Assembly: GCA_934747775.1 (NCBI GenBank)
Contig: CAKVHA010000006.1
Span: forward strand, 19,932-83,931
Direction: 5' to 3'
Source: an uncultured Clostridia bacterium
GTDB lineage: Bacteria > Bacillota > Clostridia > Christensenellales > UBA1242
DNA length: 64,000 nucleotides
The position numbers and the translations under genes are program-made. The notes under the pieces are model-generated. The model was not told the origin of the DNA. It searched no databases and saw nothing but the letters and a program-made list of their open reading frames with translations. Below, in pieces: positions 61,502-64,000 of this stretch (position 1 is the stretch's first letter; each line of letters begins with the position of its first letter).

Positions 61502-63580
61502 CTACCAGTCAAAACTGTCTTTTTGACCGTTGTTTTGTTGTCCTTGATTCAACACGATGTTGTTACGGCGTTTTATATCGTAGAACAAAGCGTGTTCGTT
61601 AAAGGTTTTAGGTAGTGTGTTATCTGGTGGAGCAGGAACCATATCGTAAATTGAAGCAATGCTTTGCTTGCCATATTTAGGGTCGTCCCAGTTACGAATT
61701 TTGTAGGCTGGAGTAAACACGGCTCTAATAGGTGGCTGTTTTAGAATAGACACAATAAAGTCGTCTTTTAGGCTGCCAAGCTCGTCAGGGTAGATAAGTG
61801 GACGTGAGTCAATTTGAAGCGAAACATTGGTTGTTTTGTTTTCCTTACCTTCCTTTCCGGGGTCTTTGCCTTTGCTAATAGATGTGCTTTCGGTTTCAAC
61901 CGAAATGTTGCCGCATCGCTCGCTAAATTTCTTTTGTGTTTCGCGGTCGTTGGATGCAATGTAAATGTGGATATTGCAGTTGTCTTCCACGGTTCTAGCA
62001 ACTTCTTGACCGTACTTAATGGTAAGCTGTGCATACGATTGCAAAATTAGCAAGAAGAATATTTTACGTGAACGAGCAACCGTAATCATAGCGTCAAAAC
62101 CTTCTATTTTAGGTAGGTTACCAAACTCGTCTAGTAGGAAAAATACTTCTTTAGGAAGTGCGCCACCGTGCTTTTGAGCAATGTCAACAAGTGTTTTGTA
62201 AAGCTGTGATATAAACATTGTTGCAATAGGATAACGTGTTTGTTTTTCGTCTGGAATTTTAATAAATAGGGCGGTTGGACGGTCGCAGAAATTGTTAAGT
62301 TCCATTTCGTTTACGCTTGTGGCATAACAAATACCCATATCACTAAACAAACTCATACGGTCGGTAACAATACCCATATAGCTGCTTGCGGTTTTTTCAT
62401 TGTTGGAAATAATTTGGTTTGCAAGTTGTACCGAAAGCGACAATTGGTCACGCCCTTTAAAATAATCGCAAAGTGTTTTAATTGTGTTGTAAGGGTCGTT
62501 GTCTTTTGTGTTTAAAATTTTACTAAGGTTAAAAAAGTTAAACCTTTCGCGCGTCATACCAAGCTCTGGTTTTTCGCTGTCCTCAAGCATAGCAATAAGG
62601 GTGGCGAGAACCATATCTTTAGCACCGCGCTCCCAAATAGGGTCTTGCTGGCTCACAACAGGACATAGGGTGTTACAAATGTCACGCAAATCTTCAAATG
62701 CTTCGTTTTTAAGGTTTTGCTGCAAACCGCCTAAATAACTCTGTAATTCTGCGCGGTTTCCAAATGCAAAGCCTTTAAACTCGTACCACTCGTTGTAGTA
62801 AACACTGCTTGCAAGGTTAAGCCCAGTTTTTCTAGGGTCTTCACCGCGGTGAACAACAACGTGCTTAGGTAGGTTTATGGCTTCTTGATTAAGGTCGTAC
62901 GCACGACTTAGCGGATTCCAGCAAGTGCTTTTAAAGGGTTCTCTAAGGTCAAAAACCAGCACATTGTAACCAAGTTTTTTAAGTTTTTGGCTGTGGTTAC
63001 TGTAAATTTCGCCTTTTGGGTCACTCACAACAAAACACGGATGTTTTCCGGTTTCGCTTAATATCTGCATAACTGGGTCAACAAATTGTGTGGTTTTACC
63101 ACTACCAGTTGTACCAATAACCAGTGTGTGTATGCTAGGATACATATTTACGTGTAGTTTTCCACCTTTATACTCGGCTCTAATAGGAATACCAAGCTTC
63201 TTACTATTTTTAAGCTCGTTGTAATCGGAGTACATATAGGTAGGGTTGGTTACAAGTTCCTTTTCGGTTAGCCAGTGTGTGTCGTAAAACTTTTTAATCT
63301 TGCCCTTATTAACAACTTTTGCCCCGCTGTTGCTTGGTTTTGCCTTGTCCAAACTCATAAGCTTTATCAATAACAACAACAGCATTGCTCCACCAAATAT
63401 AAACAAAAAGCTAGAGCTGGTCATGGAGTTGATGTCTAAGCCTATTTTTCCGGTATCAAAATACCCAACAACTACTAGCGACGCTAAAAATATTGCCGCT
63501 ATTATTAAAATCAATTTAATCGTACCGCCAACAAACTTTTCGGCAAAACTCTTGCTTTTTTTATCTTTTTCGTCGTCCAT
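61502..63580 (-). CDS. VirD4/TraG-type conjugal coupling ATPase
   Basis: 692 residues. Two N-terminal membrane helices (about 20-41 and 57-75) precede a TraG/TraD ATPase: Walker A GTTGSGKTT at 156-164, VVSDPKGE at ~184, Walker B FFLLDEFGNLPKI at about 475-490, and the late KFSERCGN region. The C-terminus is Asn/Gln-rich. Type IV coupling proteins recruit substrates and drive transfer through the secretion channel. It is convergent with the pilin-like genes. A GGGGAATGAAAT leader lies before the ATG on the minus strand. No VirB4, relaxase or oriT gene is visible; these may lie to the right. Confidence 0.93.
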   Translation of the reverse strand: MDDEKDKKSKSFAEKFVGGTIKLILIIAAIFLASLVVVGYFDTGKIGLDINSMTSSSFLFIFGGAMLLLLLIKLMSLDKAKPSNSGAKVVNKGKIKKFYDTHWLTEKELVTNPTYMYSDYNELKNSKKLGIPIRAEYKGGKLHVNMYPSIHTLVIGTTGSGKTTQFVDPVMQILSETGKHPCFVVSDPKGEIYSNHSQKLKKLGYNVLVFDLREPFKSTCWNPLSRAYDLNQEAINLPKHVVVHRGEDPRKTGLNLASSVYYNEWYEFKGFAFGNRAELQSYLGGLQQNLKNEAFEDLRDICNTLCPVVSQQDPIWERGAKDMVLATLIAMLEDSEKPELGMTRERFNFFNLSKILNTKDNDPYNTIKTLCDYFKGRDQLSLSVQLANQIISNNEKTASSYMGIVTDRMSLFSDMGICYATSVNEMELNNFCDRPTALFIKIPDEKQTRYPIATMFISQLYKTLVDIAQKHGGALPKEVFFLLDEFGNLPKIEGFDAMITVARSRKIFFLLILQSYAQLTIKYGQEVARTVEDNCNIHIYIASNDRETQKKFSERCGNISVETESTSISKGKDPGKEGKENKTTNVSLQIDSRPLIYPDELGSLKDDFIVSILKQPPIRAVFTPAYKIRNWDDPKYGKQSIASIYDMVPAPPDNTLPKTFNEHALFYDIKRRNNIVLNQGQQNNGQKDSFDW

Positions 63581-63742
63581 ATTTCATTCCCCTTATATTT
63601 TCTACATTGTGGCTTTAAAAATCCAACACTTTTCTACAATGTACTATTAATCTAATATGTATTATATTAAAAATAAACCATATTGTCAAAAAAATAACAT
63701 CACTTTCTAATTAATGTGCCGCGTTGGGAAGTGTGAGAGAAC

Positions 63743-63803
63743 CCATAGTCCCTGTGTCATCCCTTGTAAGGGGAAGGTGGCACGCAGCTGGTGGCACGAC
63801 AAA
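63743..63803 (+). repeat. Dispersed hairpin repeat R4 (truncated)
   Basis: Starts CCCTGTGTCATCCCTTGTAAGG and GGTGGCACG like the other copies, but the right arm and AAAGGGTAG are missing. Confidence 0.6.
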
Positions 63804-63822
63804 TATGATAGAATAAATCCTT

Positions 63823-63993
63823 AGACCCCGTGTCCACTTGTAAGGGGAAGGTGGTACGAAATCGACACGCAGTGGAGTGAGTACCAAAGGGTAGTAAAAA
63901 AGTACACGAAATCTGAGTGTTATATCAACTTACTTGGTCTTAGTGCAAATAAAACCGCATAGCCGCTGTAGCACATATAACCAACAAAACTAT
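63823..63993 (+). repeat. Dispersed hairpin repeat R5
   Basis: CCCCGTGTCCACTTGTAAGG, GGTGG, stem GGTAC-loop-GTACC, AAAGGGTAGTA, and a tail like R2 ending ATATAACCAACAAAACT. The rest of 63581-64000 shows no gene. Confidence 0.75.
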
Positions 63994-64000
63994 AGTATCT

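Noticed and set aside
59338..63993. CRISPR array
   Set aside because: The repeats are ~160 bp with internal variable hairpins, irregular spacing, both orientations and no cas genes.

Overview
The DNA is AT-rich and reads with the standard bacterial code. Most genes have AGGAGG-type ribosome binding sites. Several lipoproteins carry classical lipoboxes, and there is a cluster of endospore genes (spo0A, spoIIR, sleB, ypeB, spmA, spmB, a SPOCS/LysM coat-type protein, veg). This points to a low-GC, spore-forming Firmicute of clostridial type. The housekeeping order holB-ricT-trmN6-rsmI...metG-tatD-rsmA...veg matches the ancestral order of the Bacillus subtilis holB-veg region, with spmAB, spo0A and others added and rnmV, yabG and abrB missing.

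Layout. 1-9.1 kb: mixed accessory and metabolic genes (two lipoproteins, sugar-nucleotidyltransferase, TetR regulator, NUDIX, TIM-barrel isomerase, ASCH protein, cardiolipin synthase). 9.1-13.9 kb: a HAD pseudogene, a lipoprotein, a tandem pair of YwaF-like membrane proteins and a surface papain-type protease. 13.9-25.8 kb: a genomic island in tRNA-Thr(GGT), built from at least two tandem integrations. It has a duplicated att region, a complete tyrosine recombinase with an excisionase-like partner, a stranded second copy of the integrase 3' end, and serine-recombinase debris. Its cargo is three defence-like units: a HEPN protein, a restriction-modification operon with two C5 methyltransferases and an HNH nuclease, and a GHKL-ATPase/STAS-like/membrane-protein trio. 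26.1-34.1 kb: replication, translation and RNA-modification core. 34.3-44.5 kb: sporulation cluster with Spo0A, ending in a Rho-like protein whose ATPase motifs are eroded. 44.6-59.1 kb: one 14.5-kb gene for a giant, membrane-anchored surface protein. 59.6-63.6 kb: three type IV secretion pilin-like proteins and a VirD4/TraG coupling protein, interspersed with a family of roughly 160-bp hairpin repeats and a recurring terminator module.

How the parts relate. The island looks like an integrase-linked cassette site: variable defence cargo sits between the integrase 3' end and the tRNA-proximal att repeat, and this arrangement occurs twice. Spo0A has a perfect 0A box upstream, suggesting autoregulation, and spoIIR, sleB and ypeB follow downstream. 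The strongest candidates for undescribed biology are the ATPase/STAS/membrane trio, the ATPase-dead Rho-like protein, the giant surface protein next to a mini type IV secretion locus, and the hairpin repeats whose stems differ in sequence but keep their pairing.
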